Notes: generated by a model from the sequence alone, not told the origin. Numbered from the stretch's first letter, positions 10,040-24,185 are shown. The stretch: 64,000 bases of DNA from Brachionus koreanus (GCA_016987375.1 PJRA01000263.1:2506982-2570981), one strand, 5' to 3'. A program made the numbers and translations.

Positions 10040-12364
10040 TTATTTTTTAAATTTTATTTTATTTCTGTTTGAAGTTTTAATTTTTTGAGGATTTTCTCTT
10101 TCATCATTGTTGCTTCTAGTTTGTAAATATTTTTCTTCAAGACAAAATATCTGATTAAAATATGACCACATTTCATCATAAAAACATTTGATAAAATTTT
10201 GCTGACCAAATAGCTCTTGAATAAACGAATCGGGATTAATTTTATTGTCCAACTCAATTTTAAAATTGTGCAAAAATGTTCCATTGAAAAAATAGTTTAA
10301 ATTTACAGTCTGCAATTCTTTAAATAAAGTTGAAGTGTAAAAATTTGACAAATATATAGCTTGAAATTCACTTAAACAATGAATCAATTTGACGTCTATA
10401 AATCTTTGATTTTTGCTAGATCGATATTTGTGTACCACATTTTGAGTCATTATTTGCCCAAAATGAAGCAATTTGTTTCTCATCTCTTTTAAATACGAAA
10501 AATTTTTTTCATCTGAAATCAAATAATCCCTTATACGGTCAAATTTTTTTTCTATATTTTCTTCATTTGTCGAAAAAAATTTGTTGATTAAATTTTCTTC
10601 CTTATTTTGAAAATTATCCAAAGGCTCTTCAGATAAACCTGAAATTTTGTATCTAATCAATTCGTAAGCGGGATCAATAATAGCCAATTTCAAAAAAGAA
10701 ATCAAAAATGCTCTTATAAAATTTGAATTTTTACAATCATGAGAAATTTTATAATCTTGAAAAATTTTTTCAGTATTGAGCCAAAAATAAAGCATTATAA
10801 AAAAATTTTTCATTTTTTCGCATAGTTTTTTATTCGCAAAGCTATCAGCTAAAAAATTTGAAATTGTCAGATCATTCAACATGAATAGATGCTTGTAGAG
10901 AAAAATCTTATCAACCAAGGAGGGTTCAATAGACAAAAAAAGATCATTTTCTTCACAAAGATTGACGTCAAATATTTTCAAAATATTCTTATCGCGCAAA
11001 TATTCGCCAATTGTAACCATTTCTTGATTCAACGATTTCGGTTCATAGATTTTAAACAATATGGTGTAATAAAATTTTCTAATATTAGAAGAACTAATGT
11101 AACAACTAGGCCAGTAAGGTATCTCTATCTGACAAACAAACATTGTTTTACGGTGCATTAAAACGTCTAAACAATATCGAGTTGTTTCAAAATTTATAAA
11201 TTTTTTAATAAATTCAGCATCAATCAAACATTCATTAAAAGATGTTATTTCTAATTTGAGGATATTTTCATCTAAATTTAAATTTTCTAATTTAGATTCG
11301 ATGTCTTGACAAATTTTGCTTCTAAAATATTTAACCATTGAAGGTTTCTTGCATAAATAATCCTGAATCGAGTCATCAATAACTTTTCTAACTGTTTCGT
11401 GCTGTTCGCTTTTGATCAATTTCAACATTACATTCAAACATTCTGTTTGACTATCAAATTTAGATAACCATTTAATAATTTTAAAATAAAAATTGTTCTT
11501 ATTTTTAATGTAGCTTTGAGATGTTTTGCCAATTCGCTTGTTTTTAATATTGTTATTACTTGGATCAAATGAATTTATTAAAGAATTAAAAATTGATTTG
11601 TCTACATAATCATTTCCGCATATCACGGCAAATATTGGCAGCATTTCTTTTTTGAAGTGTAATTTTTTTTCCGAATGCTTTCTATTTATAAACTGCACAA
11701 AATTTTCAATTTTGAATACATAAGCTGGGATATGATAGCCATTAGTAGCTTCACTTTTGACCACAGTCGAAAAGTAAAAATAATCAAATGGAATGTATCC
11801 ATTAGTTAAGTCATAGACATAAAAATCACTGTCAAGGCTTACAAGCGGACATTGTAACTCATTGGCTAGACAGGCAAGATCGTAATCTGCCTCAAATGCA
11901 CACTGAAAATGCTTGATTTCAAATTTTTTCAGCAAATCAAGATAGATTTTGAAAGATAATATGGGAAGTAAATTGGAAAATGCATAAAAATTTTTATTTA
12001 CTAGAGATGTTAAATCAATTTTAGAATTGTTTGTTGAGAAATTTGATACCGAAAAAGCCATATTGATGCGCTGGGAAGCTCGTTTAATTTGGGTTTTGAT
12101 TTTACGATCAGATTTTTCACGTCCGCCATCAAGCAAAAATATAGCGTCAATGTTACATTTTTTGAATGATAGAAAAATTTCGCTTAACTTATCAGCTAAT
12201 TCATCGTAATTTCCTCCATGAATCGCCTGAAGGCTGTTTAATGAATGAATTTGGTACAAAAAACTATATCCATCGATGAGAATAGCACATTCTTTGAGTT
12301 TAATTGGCTCCAATACTTCATTTAAAAGACTGTTCATAAATGTTGTTAAACCAAGTATCCCCAT
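10040..12364 (-). CDS. ASTE1: Asteroid homologue (XPG/FEN1-like domain protein)
   Basis: Intronless 774-aa frame. The N-terminus MGILGLTTFM with the following ILIDGYSFLY is the XPG N-terminal nuclease fold of the Asteroid family, and FEADYDLACLANEL... LVSLDSDFYVYDL (about residues 155-187) is the XPG internal region with acidic metal-site residues. The C-terminal half is long, Leu/Phe/Lys-rich and without a motif I recognise, as is usual for ASTE1. Vertebrate ASTE1 is a structure-specific nuclease that trims 3' overhangs at DNA breaks; activity here is inferred. The start is the first Met and sits at the exact N-terminal motif. The Lys-rich C-terminus (RNKIKFKK) could be a nuclear localisation signal. 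Confidence 0.85.
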   Translation of the reverse strand: MGILGLTTFMNSLLNEVLEPIKLKECAILIDGYSFLYQIHSLNSLQAIHGGNYDELADKLSEIFLSFKKCNIDAIFLLDGGREKSDRKIKTQIKRASQRINMAFSVSNFSTNNSKIDLTSLVNKNFYAFSNLLPILSFKIYLDLLKKFEIKHFQCAFEADYDLACLANELQCPLVSLDSDFYVYDLTNGYIPFDYFYFSTVVKSEATNGYHIPAYVFKIENFVQFINRKHSEKKLHFKKEMLPIFAVICGNDYVDKSIFNSLINSFDPSNNNIKNKRIGKTSQSYIKNKNNFYFKIIKWLSKFDSQTECLNVMLKLIKSEQHETVRKVIDDSIQDYLCKKPSMVKYFRSKICQDIESKLENLNLDENILKLEITSFNECLIDAEFIKKFINFETTRYCLDVLMHRKTMFVCQIEIPYWPSCYISSSNIRKFYYTILFKIYEPKSLNQEMVTIGEYLRDKNILKIFDVNLCEENDLFLSIEPSLVDKIFLYKHLFMLNDLTISNFLADSFANKKLCEKMKNFFIMLYFWLNTEKIFQDYKISHDCKNSNFIRAFLISFLKLAIIDPAYELIRYKISGLSEEPLDNFQNKEENLINKFFSTNEENIEKKFDRIRDYLISDEKNFSYLKEMRNKLLHFGQIMTQNVVHKYRSSKNQRFIDVKLIHCLSEFQAIYLSNFYTSTLFKELQTVNLNYFFNGTFLHNFKIELDNKINPDSFIQELFGQQNFIKCFYDEMWSYFNQIFCLEEKYLQTRSNNDERENPQKIKTSNRNKIKFKK

Positions 12365-13095
12365 TTTTCGGTTCTATTTTTTGTATATTTTAAAAATATT
12401 TTTCATTTTTCTTTTAAAATTTAAAAAATAATGGTAATAATGAGTGCTCAGTTTTTCAAAAATTGCTAAATTTTCGTAACAATTAAAGCTGTATTTGGTT
12501 CTTTTTCTATTAAAATTTATTTATTTATTTTTTACCAATTTAAACTCCTTTTTTTAAAGATTAATTAAAAATAAACTTTTTTTTTTTAAAAATAGAAAAA
12601 GTTTAAGATTGGATTAGATATAATCTTCATTTTTCAAATTTTTGAAATTAAAAAATATAAAATAATTAGAGAAAAAAATAGAACTTCAAACCTATTATTT
12701 TTGATATTAGGAATCTAAAAAATGACGGATTTTTTAGCAAAATTTTAATATTGTTTCTTTTAATTTAGATGCATCATTAAGATCCGAAAAATTAAGCCGG
12801 ATGGTATTTGAATATTTGAATTTTGTTTCTGATTTTTTGGTAAAGTAAAATTTTCGGATCTTAGCAAGACATAAAATCGAAATAGATCAGATATTTATTG
12901 AATTTTAATTTTTATTTTAATTTCTTCTTAAAGTGCTGAAATTGATTTATGACAACAATTTTGAAATGTTACGTTTTTTTATTACAGAAACTTAAAATAA
13001 AACTAACGCAGGAATAAAAAATTATTAAAAATTGGAAATCGTCCTTATTTAAAAAAATTTATTTTTATATTTATAAATTTAAGATAATCTAATTT
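12365..13095. other. Intergenic, with a small hairpin
   Basis: AT-rich upstream flank of the ASTE1-like gene. The only structure I see is an inverted repeat: TTAAGATCCGAAAAATT at 12777-12793 and its complement AATTTTCGGATCTTA near 12848-12863, separated by about 55 nt. No coding frame supported. Confidence 0.5.
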
Positions 13096-14165
13096 AAGTT
13101 AGTTATTCAGTAGTTCTTGCTGCGACATTCTAACAAGAATATCTGAGCCCATTACTGCTTGGCAATATGGAGCTGAAGCAGCCATATTCATTGAATTTGT
13201 CCAACGCAGCCTTGAAAGCTTCTGTGGATTTGGATTTGATAACACTATCAGGCAATCTATTCCATTGTGGGACCACTCGATTTAAAAAATCGTTTCTCAA
13301 TTTTGCAGGAAAGCTTTCCCTGTGCATTCTCATTCTATTGCCTCCTAATATTGCCCCTTTTTCTTCTGATACAGATAAAGGAACTCTAGTTAGCTGTGCA
13401 TTTTCCAATCCACTTACTAGTTTATACATTTCAATTAAACAATATTTCAATCAAATTTTTTCTCACTCTCCTTTCACTTAGTCTTGTTAGCCCCATCTTA
13501 AACAATCTCATTTCATAGTCCATAGCTTTCAAAGTCAAAGGTATATTTGTGGCTCTTCAGTGTTATGAATTATATACTTATGCCTCTTTATATATTATCT
13601 ATTCATTCTTCCAAAATGCATAACTTTACATTTTTTTGCACATAAACCCATGCCCCAAACCTTTATTCATTAACAAATTGCATCTAAATCTTTCTGTAAT
13701 GAAGTTACAGACCCCTCTAATACAGAATTTTGCATAAGAAATCTTCAAACAATTTTATCATTTAGCTTCCCTTCTATTTAGTTTATGTGATACTGTATCA
13801 AAAGCTTTAGAGAAATCAAGAAGTATGTCGTCAACACTGTTAGCTTTTGATGTCTCACACGTTATCATGTCCAGTGTTTTGAAAATATTCTTTACAGATC
13901 CTTTTTTTTTTAGACAAAGCCATTCTGACTCCCAACTATGCAATTATTTTTCTTAAGAAAAAACATAAGTTGATACCTGATTATACTCTCTAAAACTTTG
14001 AATAGAACTGATTTGAGGAATTCTCAGGTTCCATTGGGCTTCCTTTTTTGAAAATTGGTGTTATATTAGCTTTTTTCCCATTCAACTGGGATTTTTCTTA
14101 ATTCAAGTGGCCTCAAAAAAATTTTGTGCATTGGCTTGGAAACGGCTTTAGCACAGTTCTTCATT
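13096..14165 (-). mobile_element. Decayed non-LTR (LINE) retrotransposon, 3' part
   Basis: Reading the minus strand through stops and shifts gives ordered reverse-transcriptase pieces: ANITPIFKKGS near 14080, LLDFSKAFDTVSHK near 13795-13830 (RT motif A with the catalytic aspartate), GMGLCAKKCKVMHFGRMNR near 13600-13650, and the C-terminal tail with RNDFLNRVVPQWNRLPDSV (106-codon frame 13130-13450). The order and spacing match a CR1/Jockey-like LINE. Many frame breaks, no endonuclease domain and no YADD box that I could find: a dead, 5'-truncated copy. Confidence 0.85.
13130..13450 (-). pseudogene. LINE reverse transcriptase C-terminal fragment
   Basis: Longest surviving open segment of the LINE relic, 106 codons. 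It contains RMHRESFPAKLRNDFLNRV followed by a W-N-x-LP motif and an SF-like helix, typical of the very end of CR1/Jockey-type polyproteins. Not an independent gene. Confidence 0.8.
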
Positions 14166-17100
14166 TTTCATATTTTTCGTATTTTTAACATCTTTTGAAC
14201 ATTTCAAAAGTCCCCCAAAAAATCAAGAATCTTGTTAATATAATTAAAATTATCAAATTATGACATCAATTATTTTCTGATGAATAAGGTACTTTTATTT
14301 GATAATTGGTTCTAATTTTCTCTAAAATATTTTGATATATATTTATTGAGAAAAAAAAACTTAAAATGAACTTTTAATTTCAATCTCTAATTTTGAGGTT
14401 TCAAAAGTTTCATTGTTTTATTTTGAAAAGAGAGTGATTATCTCTAACAATAAAAATACAAGAAATAGAATTTTAAAATTATTTTTTTAAATATCTTTGC
14501 ACTTAATGATTGATTATTTTTTACATAAGTTGTTACATGGCTATTAAAACTTGTAATAAATTAATTAATTCTCTATTTTTTTCGTTTTAATTCAATTGCA
14601 CTTGACGGTAAAAATTCTTAAGTCAATTGTTATAAAAATCTTAATAAATTATTACTAAGACTAGAACTATTTCAAAATTTAAAGATATTAAGTCTAAGGG
14701 CTTTAAACAATATTGAAAATAAAATTTTCTCGAAATTAAATTCTTAAATTAAAGTTCATTTTTTTAACACTTAAATTTCCTAGCAAAATAATATTAGGTT
14801 ACTAACAGTGGTATGAGTAATGCTAGTTAGTAATTTAAAGGGTTCAGGGCTAAACGTATACTAATATATAATAAATTGATGCTCAGTTATGGAAAAAAAT
14901 GATTTGTGCACTTCTAGGCAATTTTTCGAATTTTCTTTTTTAAATGTGGATTTTGGTCAAAAACATTGTTAATTAATAACTTGTTTTATTTTACTAATAC
15001 AAATGAGAAGCTCTCGAGACTGCCAACAATATTTTTATTATTTTTTTGGATTGAAATAAACAAAAAATTTGAGCATTTAAGGAATTTAAATAGCTTGTAT
15101 AATTTTGAAACTTAGAAGCTGGCATTTGTATAGCTAAATTTAATTATCTTAATGTTTAAAATTCATTTTGAAGCAAATCGGAAAATAGTTTTTCTTAATT
15201 TACTTTATTTCGGACAATAATGAATTAGGTTTGTTTTTAAACATACTTAAAAACATAAATTTTAATTTTTTTATATCAATAAATTCTTTTAAAATTTTTT
15301 AATTTTATATTAATGGTCATTTTAGAAATAGTCGAATTCAAGTTTAATTAGTTTGACATTAAATCACGTATTTTTTCGCTTGAGTTTTTCAAATCCAAAA
15401 AATTTTAAACTAGTCACAGTCTTAAATGGTTGCTTGTTTGCTTAGATTATTAAGTTCACATAAAGAAATAAATCTATCTAAGAAAAATTTTATAATGTTT
15501 TCTATTCAAAAAAAATAATATTATAAATTACCATGAAAACTTTTAAAAGATCGTGGCGAGGCATGAGAGCTTAGCTTTTCGACAATTGAAACCATAAAAT
15601 AGTCTAAATGAACTTTGCAAAAAGCTTTAGAGCATTTATTAGACCAAGACCAAATATCAATTTCAAGTTGAGCTTCTCACAGCTCTAATAAACTAGCTTA
15701 CATATAAGAAACAGGTTCTAAATGGACATTCAGTGGTTAATTCACTTTTTGGGCAAGAAATTTAAATTTCTATTAAAATAAATAAACAAAAATTGATAAA
15801 TTCAATCATGTATCTTGCTGATTGTTTGTTTTAATCAAGAAAGAAGTCTAAGATTTTTTCAAAATAAATGAATCGGTTGATACCAGATCAGTTATTATTA
15901 GCTTAATTCGATCTTCAAACTTTTAATTTGTCACAATGTTGTTTATTTAAAAAAAATAAATCAAATAAAATTTAAATCTCATGAGACTTAGTCCTTTTAG
16001 GCATTAATCAAATTTTATTCTAAAATTCGATCAAATGGTTAGTGTATTTCTTGCCAAGCGTTATCTCAAATCTTTTGTAAATTCAAAAAAACACTTATTA
16101 TTTAGATAAATAAATGATTATGTAATTTAAATTTTCTAGTAAAGAGTTCATAATATTTTGGCCTCGTACGCATTTAATGCATAGATTAAAGAATCAAATT
16201 CTTTCAAAAAACTTTGTTTTTAGTATAATTTACTATATTATGAAAAATTTTCTAGCAAATAGATTCACCTTAAATAAATACTGAGTCAAATGTTTTGACT
16301 CATTTGTTTATCAAAAAGAAAGAGATCCAGTACCGAATTTTACTAAAGTTTGTTAATGAACCACTGGTTTTCATTAGAAGATAAGTTAGCTCTATCGAAA
16401 GAGATTTTAATTGAATAGATTGTTCAGTCATCTCATCAATTTAAATATAAATTCAGACTGATGCAAATTTTTTTCCTCTAGTCTTTTAGATAACGCTAAC
16501 TAGAGTACGAATAGCCAAATCTATAGAATGGTTGTTGGTTTTAGTTATTTTATTATTATTTAAAATAAATTTCCTATTTATTTTCAAAATCGAATTAAAA
16601 TATTTGTTAGGTTAATAATTTCTATTTTTAAAATTTAACAACTTGATTATCACTAAAAGGCTTTCGTTTATTTTATTAAAATTGGAAAATTATTTAGACC
16701 ATAGTTCTTTTTTAAAGGAAATTTTGAGATTTAAACTAGTTAATTAAGTTCTCAAAATCTAATTGAAACCTCTATGTTGGTCTAAGTCCTTTAAAGGCTT
16801 TAAACCTTTTGATAAAATTGTAAAAATTTATTCATTTTCTTTTATAGTCAATGAATTTAAAGAGACTTGTCTATATTTAATGAGAAAATTCATAAAATAT
16901 TTAAAATAATTATTTTAAGGCAAACTAAAATTAAATCATAAATTTTAAAAACCTTTTTAGCAGCTTCAAGTTTTCAGTGATCTAACCTCTCTTTGAAATT
17001 GAATTATTTAATCATATTAAAGCTGTAAGAACACATAAAATACCTCTTAAAAAAGACAATTTTAAACAGCTTTAATTACGAAAATAAGCCTCTTTATATT

Positions 17101-18575
17101 TTAAACAATCTATTTGAATAGATGAATCGAAAATTTTGTTTTGTCTAAAATTACAAATTAGGTCTTAAGCTAATCTAATATCAGTGTAAGTTAAAAAAAA
17201 AAAAGTAAAATAAAATAATAATTTATTTGTCGCATCAAAAACTTGGCTAATCCTTTCAAAGTTTAAAATAGATCAAATTGTGTAAAAGTTAAATGACACA
17301 AAAATTTGAAATATATTTAGTATTTTTTATACAAAAAAAAACTATAAATATTTCAAAAACTAGCATTAGTTATTTAATTTAGCCACTAGTATTGGCATAT
17401 TGAACATAAAAAATTTGTTCAAAATATGGCAAGCCATATAATTTATATCACAGTTAATTTAAGCCAAAGAAAATATTGAATATTTATTAGTTTTATTAAA
17501 CAAAAAAAGATTTAGTTCTAGTTTTTTTTTTCAAATTTATAAATGTACGGTTGTAGGAAAAATTTTTAATTTAAATTTTCAAAAAGTTAAAAAGATCTAG
17601 TCATCAAAAGATTATCGAGAGGAATTAGTTTTAATGATAAGTGACTTTTGAAAAGGTCAGATCGAAACACTTACCAAGTTTAAATCGGCTTTCGACTATT
17701 TTAATTTTCTATTTTTTATCTATTTTATTTTTTAAGTCCTAAACTAACATAAACTAGAAAAGAAACATTAAATTTTATTCATTAGAGCGTTTAATTAGTT
17801 TGATAAAAAAGCAATTATTGTTCAAAAAATTGGTCAAATTAGGCTCCAATTAAATAGTTGCACAACTTGCAGTTATAGAACTAAAACGAGTCTCAAGTCA
17901 AATTTAATGCTTTGCTTAGATTAATAATTAACAATAATTATAATTTTACACTATTTTAGAAATTTATTTTTATATTGAAAATTATATTTTTGAAGTAAAA
18001 TTTAAATCAATTTTTCAATTTTTGTTTTTAAAATTTCCATCGGAAACCAGCTAAAGCATTTCAAATAAATTATTAAAATTGTCATGTTAAGTACATTTAT
18101 AAACAAGGTCTTGGACCGATATAATCATAATTTTGTTTATCGTCAAAGGTAAAAAAAATAAATTAAAAATGTGATTTTAAATTGAAAATTATCGCTCTTG
18201 TAAGCTTATTTCTATTTAATTTGGCTTTGCTTGAATCAACGAATAACCAAATAATTAGAATAAATTATTCTTTTTCTTGATTTAAAATTATAATTTACCT
18301 AGAATAATATTTTATTGCTAAGAATATTTTTTTACCTTTATGTCACCTAATTGAATTTACGTTTCTTTAGATATGTAGGGGCAACAGATCGGACTTAGTG
18401 TTCCTGTCACTGGCTCAAAATTGAGAAACTCAATATTTTCCTAGAATTTTAATTAGCATGATTTTCTAACGGGCTTACCTGAAATTTTAGAAATTTCTAA
18501 GATGTTTTTTAGATGAGCAAAACAATTAAAATCAAAATTGGTTAGCATTTAAACAAACGACATTTGAAAATTCGA
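14166..18575. other. Long gene-free AT-rich region
   Basis: About 4.4 kb of low-complexity A/T sequence. I find no coding frame with family resemblance, no tRNA and no strong repeat. It may hold 5' untranslated exons or regulatory sequence of the EVI5-like gene that starts at 18576, but nothing in the sequence proves this. Confidence 0.45.
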
Positions 18576-21500
18576 ATGGCACCCGTAGACAATTCATCGC
18601 TATCAACCTCCTCCACATCAACTTCATCATCCAATATTTGTAACATGGCTGAAAATTTGAACTCAAGCAATTCGGAGAACAAAGAAAGTTTTCAAAATAT
18701 GTCAGACACAGATATGATACCATTGGAAAACGATGAATTGGACTTGTTGATTAAATTAGAACGAGCTAATAAGTATGAATTGTTTTTAAATTATAAATTT
18801 TAAATTTAGGTAAAGTTTCAATATTAGCTTTGGTTTTATAATTTTTTTTTAGTCATTTAAAATTTTCATAATTTTTTTCTTGATCTGAATTATTCATTAA
18901 TAACAAAATTTATTATTAAGAGAAATGGAAAACAATTCCAGATCAGCTCAGTCAATATTGTTATCCAACAATAGCATTGGTAGTGGCACAGCAAATAATA
19001 ATTCATCACCAACTTCACATTCCTTGTCACGTCGAGCTTCATTTACGAGTTGTGAAGTTCAATCGTTGAACAATGAAGACAATAGTAACTATAAACAAGT
19101 ATTAAAATATTTGCTAAAGCAAAACTTTCTATTTTAAGTTAGCAAAATGGATGAGATAAGCTGGGAACTTTGGAATCAGATTATTTCCGAGTGGACATAT
19201 TGGTCGAAAAAAAAGCCAAATCAATTAAAAGAGTACATCCGTAAAGGAATACCTGTTTTTTTGCGTCCGATTGCTTGGCAATATTTGTGTGGTGCTAATG
19301 AAACAGATCATAAAGAAAAATTTAAAGAATTTATGAAAAAACAGTCGTCTTGTGAAAAAATAATACGTCGTGACATTGATCGAACATATCCAGATCACGA
19401 CTATTTCAGAAACACTGCTGGTCAAGAAAGTCTCTTTAACATTATGAAAGCTTATTCAATTCACGATCCGGAAGTAGGCTATTGCCAAGGTAGTGCATTT
19501 ATTTGCGGCTTATTACTCATACAGGTAGTTTTTTAGATATAATGTTTATTTTTGTTTTTTTAAGTAGAAAAAATTTAAAATCTTCATTAAAAAATTTCTT
19601 CAAAAAAAGCTTAAATATTTTCAAATTTCAATATTTATCAATTTTTGAATTGATTTAAAGAAAATATTTTGAAACAGTAGCTAAATTTTTTAAAATTTAA
19701 AATAGAATTTACCAGAGGAAGAAGCTTTTGCCATATTTGTTCAAATAATGCAAAAATATAATCTTAGAGAAATTTATAAGCCTAACATGTACCACTTGGG
19801 ATTATGTATGTTTCAATTGGATAGTTTAGTACAGGTATTTTTATCTAAATTTATTTTTTCATTAATTTTATAATTAAATAATTAATAGGAATCGTTTCCG
19901 GATTTACACAATCACTTTAATTCTCACGCTTTTCATCCATCTATGTATTGCAGCAGCTGGTTTTTGACTTTGTTTACTACTTCGTTACCATTGCAGCTTG
20001 TCTGTCGTATATTTGACATATTTCTTAATGAAGTATTCTTAAATAGAAATATAAAAGTTAACAATTTTAATTAATTTGTTCAAAAAAGGGCATTGAAATT
20101 GTGTTTCGAGTCGGTCTAGCAATTCTTGAGTGTCACAAAGATTATTTGCTAACATTGGATATGGAAGGAATGTTAAAAGTTAGTAAACATTTGATCGAGA
20201 GCAGATTTTGAGATATTAATTTTATCAACAAACTCACCTGATTCCATTTCTATAATTCACAACAGATATTAGAATAAAATAATATTTTTGTATAGAAAAA
20301 AATATAAGCTGATCTTTTTTTTATAGTTGAGCTTTTGAATTAGCTTAGAATAGTTGAGTTGAAAAATTTTACGATTTGTAAATTTAAATATTATTTTAGA
20401 AGCTTTTGAGTAATTTCAATTTCTGAAAAATAACTCTAAAGCTAGCAGCACTTTTTCTAAATTCAAATCACCGACCTAGATTAGGCTTTATGTCATGATT
20501 TTTTTTAATTTCGAGTTAATTTTTTCTTTTATTTTTTTAGTGTGCGTGCGCGTGTAAATGCGTCCTTTAAGAGAATCAAATGACTCAATGCTTTGAAAAT
20601 TTCAAGTTATTTCAAGAATAAATCAACTGCTATTTGCTTTAGCAATCATTTTATATAAATACCAAATTTTTCCTTCAAATAAATAAATTTGATCCTAGAA
20701 TTAATTTCTTAGCTAAAAACGCTTAGTAAAAATTTCGAAAATACCATTAAATTGACATAAATTTAGCTGGCTTTTTTTTTAATATCATTTAGATAATGAA
20801 TTATTCTAAAGTTAGCTAATAGATGCAAACAAAAAAGGAAAATATTCTACTAAAAGAGAAGTAGTTTAAGCGGTTGGTTTATTATTATTTCATTTAGATC
20901 TTAATTTGACCATATATAAAATAAATATTAATTTTTCTAAACAAAATTATTTCAAGTTTAAAAATTTAAACTATAAGTCTAAGTTATAAATCAATATAGA
21001 AAAAAAAAACTAAAAATAAAAAAATAAAAGTCTGATTTTTTTTTGTTAGTTTGGATAGTCATTAGTTTAAATATTAAAATATTAAAAATGGGTTAGTGTT
21101 TCAATATTGGAACAAGATTTTTTTAAAAAAATTAAAAAATAATTCTTTTCTGTTCTTTTAATTTATTTGTAAAAAAAAATGTTTTTTATTTTTGAAAAAA
21201 TTTTAGTTGACCAAGCCCGTTCTTGATATTGATTTCAAGACTAAATTTTTTAAATTTGCAAAAATTTTGTCATCCAATTCAGTTGGATTTTATTTTTTTA
21301 TTTTAGCCATTTTATGTGAAAAGAGCATTAAGCATGTTTGTCTAGATATAGGTATTAGCAAAAGTTTTATTACAACTTGAATTTAGGTCATTTTAGCGCT
21401 ATTGCACTATGGAGCAAAAAAAACGAAAAGCCCATTTGATTAGCCAAATAGATTGAGTTTTATGTATTTTTCTCTTAATTAAATTTTTTTTAAAGATTAA

Positions 21501-24185
21501 TACCGAGTAGTCTTAATTTTTCGTAAATTATTGTTTTCTTATTAGATTTTCTAAAAACTAAAAAACAAAGCCAGAAAAAATAAAAGAAAAACTTAACAAA
21601 TTAATCTTACTGCGCTGCTATATGTTTGATGGTGCCCTCAGACTTTTAATTTAGAAAATAATTAGTTTAGTTACAAATCGAATTTGGCATAAATGATAAA
21701 ATAACAATATTTGTCTTTGCTGTTAAAATTAATCTAAAATTGTATCATCAATATTTGATAATTCATCTTAAAGATTAGAATATAAATTTATGGAATTTTT
21801 TGAAAGCTATCTTATCTGTTCGTAAACAAATATTCAAATGGACCGGATTAAGGATTTTTATAATGTAAGATGTTTGATAGTCAAAATCTGCCTTTTGATT
21901 TTTTTTTCACTTATGCTCTTGAAAAGATAATTTGAATTTTATGTTTTTTAAGTATTTTCAAAAAGAACTTCCTGCCAAACATGAAAATGACCATGATGGA
22001 CTGCTAAACAAAGCATTTGCTATCAAGTATAACCAAAAAAAAATGAAAAAGTAAATTAAATTTTTAAATTTTCTTTTCCTAGTCCCAAATAATAAAGAAA
22101 TTAGTTTAAATATCTCATTTGTTCGAGGGTCGAGTATAGGCTTATTTTTAGAAGCCATGTCAAGTCTTTTTATTTAATATACGGGACTAAAATACTAAAG
22201 CTTTTGAAAAATATTAATTAATTTGATATTTATTTAAAGACTTGAAAAAGATTATTCAGTTTTCAAAAAAGAGGAGCAAGAAGAGCAAATCGAAACTCGA
22301 GTAAATTTTCTAATTAAAATATTAATTTTAAAAATTGTTAATTTTTATTCAATTAGCGCTTAAGAGCCGAAAATAAACTACTCAAACAAAGGATTGACAA
22401 TTTAGAAAAGGTAAATAGTTAAAGTGTTTTGTTATAATCTAAATAGGTTTGCTTAAAATGCCTGTAAAGTCATAGTTTAGAAAAATATTGGAAAATTAGT
22501 TTAAATTGTTGTTATTTTTTTTTGATTCTTAAAAGTCTTCATAAATTTAATAATTCTATTTTTACTAAATTATTAGGCTTTTTTTTATTTAACTGATGTA
22601 AGTGTTTGATTTAATTTTATCATCAATGATTTTTTTAAAATAAAATTGCTTTTTTACATTTTTTAAGTTTTTGATTGTTTTCAACATTGTGTTTAGCTTG
22701 TTCGCCAAATCAAAGTGATAGAAAAAAACTGATATTTTTTTTTTAAAGGAAAGCGCTCAACTGGCTGATCGTTTAATTAAGGGTCAAGTAATAAATGCTC
22801 AGCAGTTAGAAAGTATCGATGTGCTCAAGAATGAGAACCAAAAGCTAAAGGATAAAATCAAAGAAATGGAAATTGAATATGCCAATTCGAATGAGTTAAG
22901 ACAAAAAGAATTGAATGAAAAAAATTTGAACAAAAATGAGACAGAAATGCTTCATGTAAAAGTGAACATGCTTTTAGAAGAAAACAGTAAGCTTCGTGAT
23001 ACACCAGATGTGCAGCGTTTTGAAGAAGAGCTAGTCCAGGTCAAAATGAGAGAGGCCGAAGCCCAATTGGCCATCAAAGAACTTCAAAAGACCATTCATG
23101 TGCTCAATTTGGAATATCAAGAATATTTGAATAACCGAACAGCGGTGGTAACAACTTTGAATAGTAGTTCATCAACCGAGAATAAGTCAATGTCTGGCAG
23201 TGAGACTCAAGCTATTGAGGAAGAGCTTCTAAAAGTAAAAATGCGTGAAGCAGAAACCCAATCTGAAATGAAATCTGTTAATTTGAAACTGATGCAATTA
23301 GACACTGAGAAACAAGTAGCATATAACCAAATAAAGCGTCAAGACGAAGAGATTAGAAAACTAAATAGTCAAATAACTCAAATGTGTGAGAAGGAACAAG
23401 AGAGCAGGAGTCAATTGATGGAATACAGACGTCAATTAGACGATAAAGAAGCCTTGCTTAAAGAATCAACGATGACACACAAAATTCAGGAAATAGAGGA
23501 TGCAAGCGTAATTGCTGAGCTAAAGCAGCGAGTGGCATCTCTTGAAGTTCAAATTCAAGAGTTTCTTACCACTGGCCAATTGAATGACACCGAAAAAAGT
23601 CTTAATTTTTACAATGGCATGTCAGGCTCAATTGATAAATTAATTGATATTAATGACGACTTAAAAAATCTTATGTCATCACAGACATCTTTATTGTCTG
23701 ATAAAATATCTCTAATCCGAACCAATAGTCTGAAACCAAGCGCAGATTTAATCAACCCTGTGAACAATTTGCTGAATGGCACCATTACAAATGGCAACAG
23801 TGGATCGTTAAACTCGCTAAATGATTCAAAAAACACTTCAGTAAGTCAAAGCGAAGAATGTAAAAAAAAAAAATTTTCTGAACCAGATATAAAGGCAAAT
23901 ATGAATGAAATACTAGATTCGGTACCTAATCACATTATTGCTGAATATTTAGATAGTGACGAGGATAATGTAGACGAGCTGGAAAAATCGAATCTATCGT
24001 ATTCTAACGATAAGTCTAATTCATCAGAAAACCTAAGTGTAGATAAATCAAATTCGTCCAATGAGTTCAAGTTTAAAACTGCTGATGTTGATTTGGCACT
24101 AAGACCACCCTTGATTGAAAACCTTGGTGCAGTGTTTAATTCAGATTTTGTAAAGACCAGTATTGATGATGAGACTGAAAATTAA
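18576..24185 (+). CDS. EVI5: EVI5-like TBC-domain Rab GTPase-activating protein
   Basis: Predicted 919-aa protein. Exons: 18576-18772, 18921-19084, 19139-19524, 19706-19834, 19889-20032, 20089-20178, 21953-22050, 22240-22300, 22357-22410, 22749-24185; all phases fit. Residues 1-120 are Ser/Asn-rich. The TBC domain begins near residue 156 (RKGIPVFLRPIAWQYLCG) and has both dual-finger motifs: IIRRDIDRTYPDHD with the arginine at about 202, and GYCQGSAF with the glutamine at about 237, so RabGAP catalysis is expected. After the TBC domain a long coiled coil runs to about residue 800 with the recurring EVI5 motif 'VKMREAE(A/T)Q' (three variants), then an acidic Ser-rich tail. EVI5 proteins act on Rab11/Rab35-type GTPases and in cytokinesis; the Rab partner here is unknown. 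The 1.77-kb intron 6 (20179-21952) is exceptional beside the roughly 50-nt introns. The exon 2 donor at 19085 was chosen because it alone keeps the frame. Confidence 0.93.
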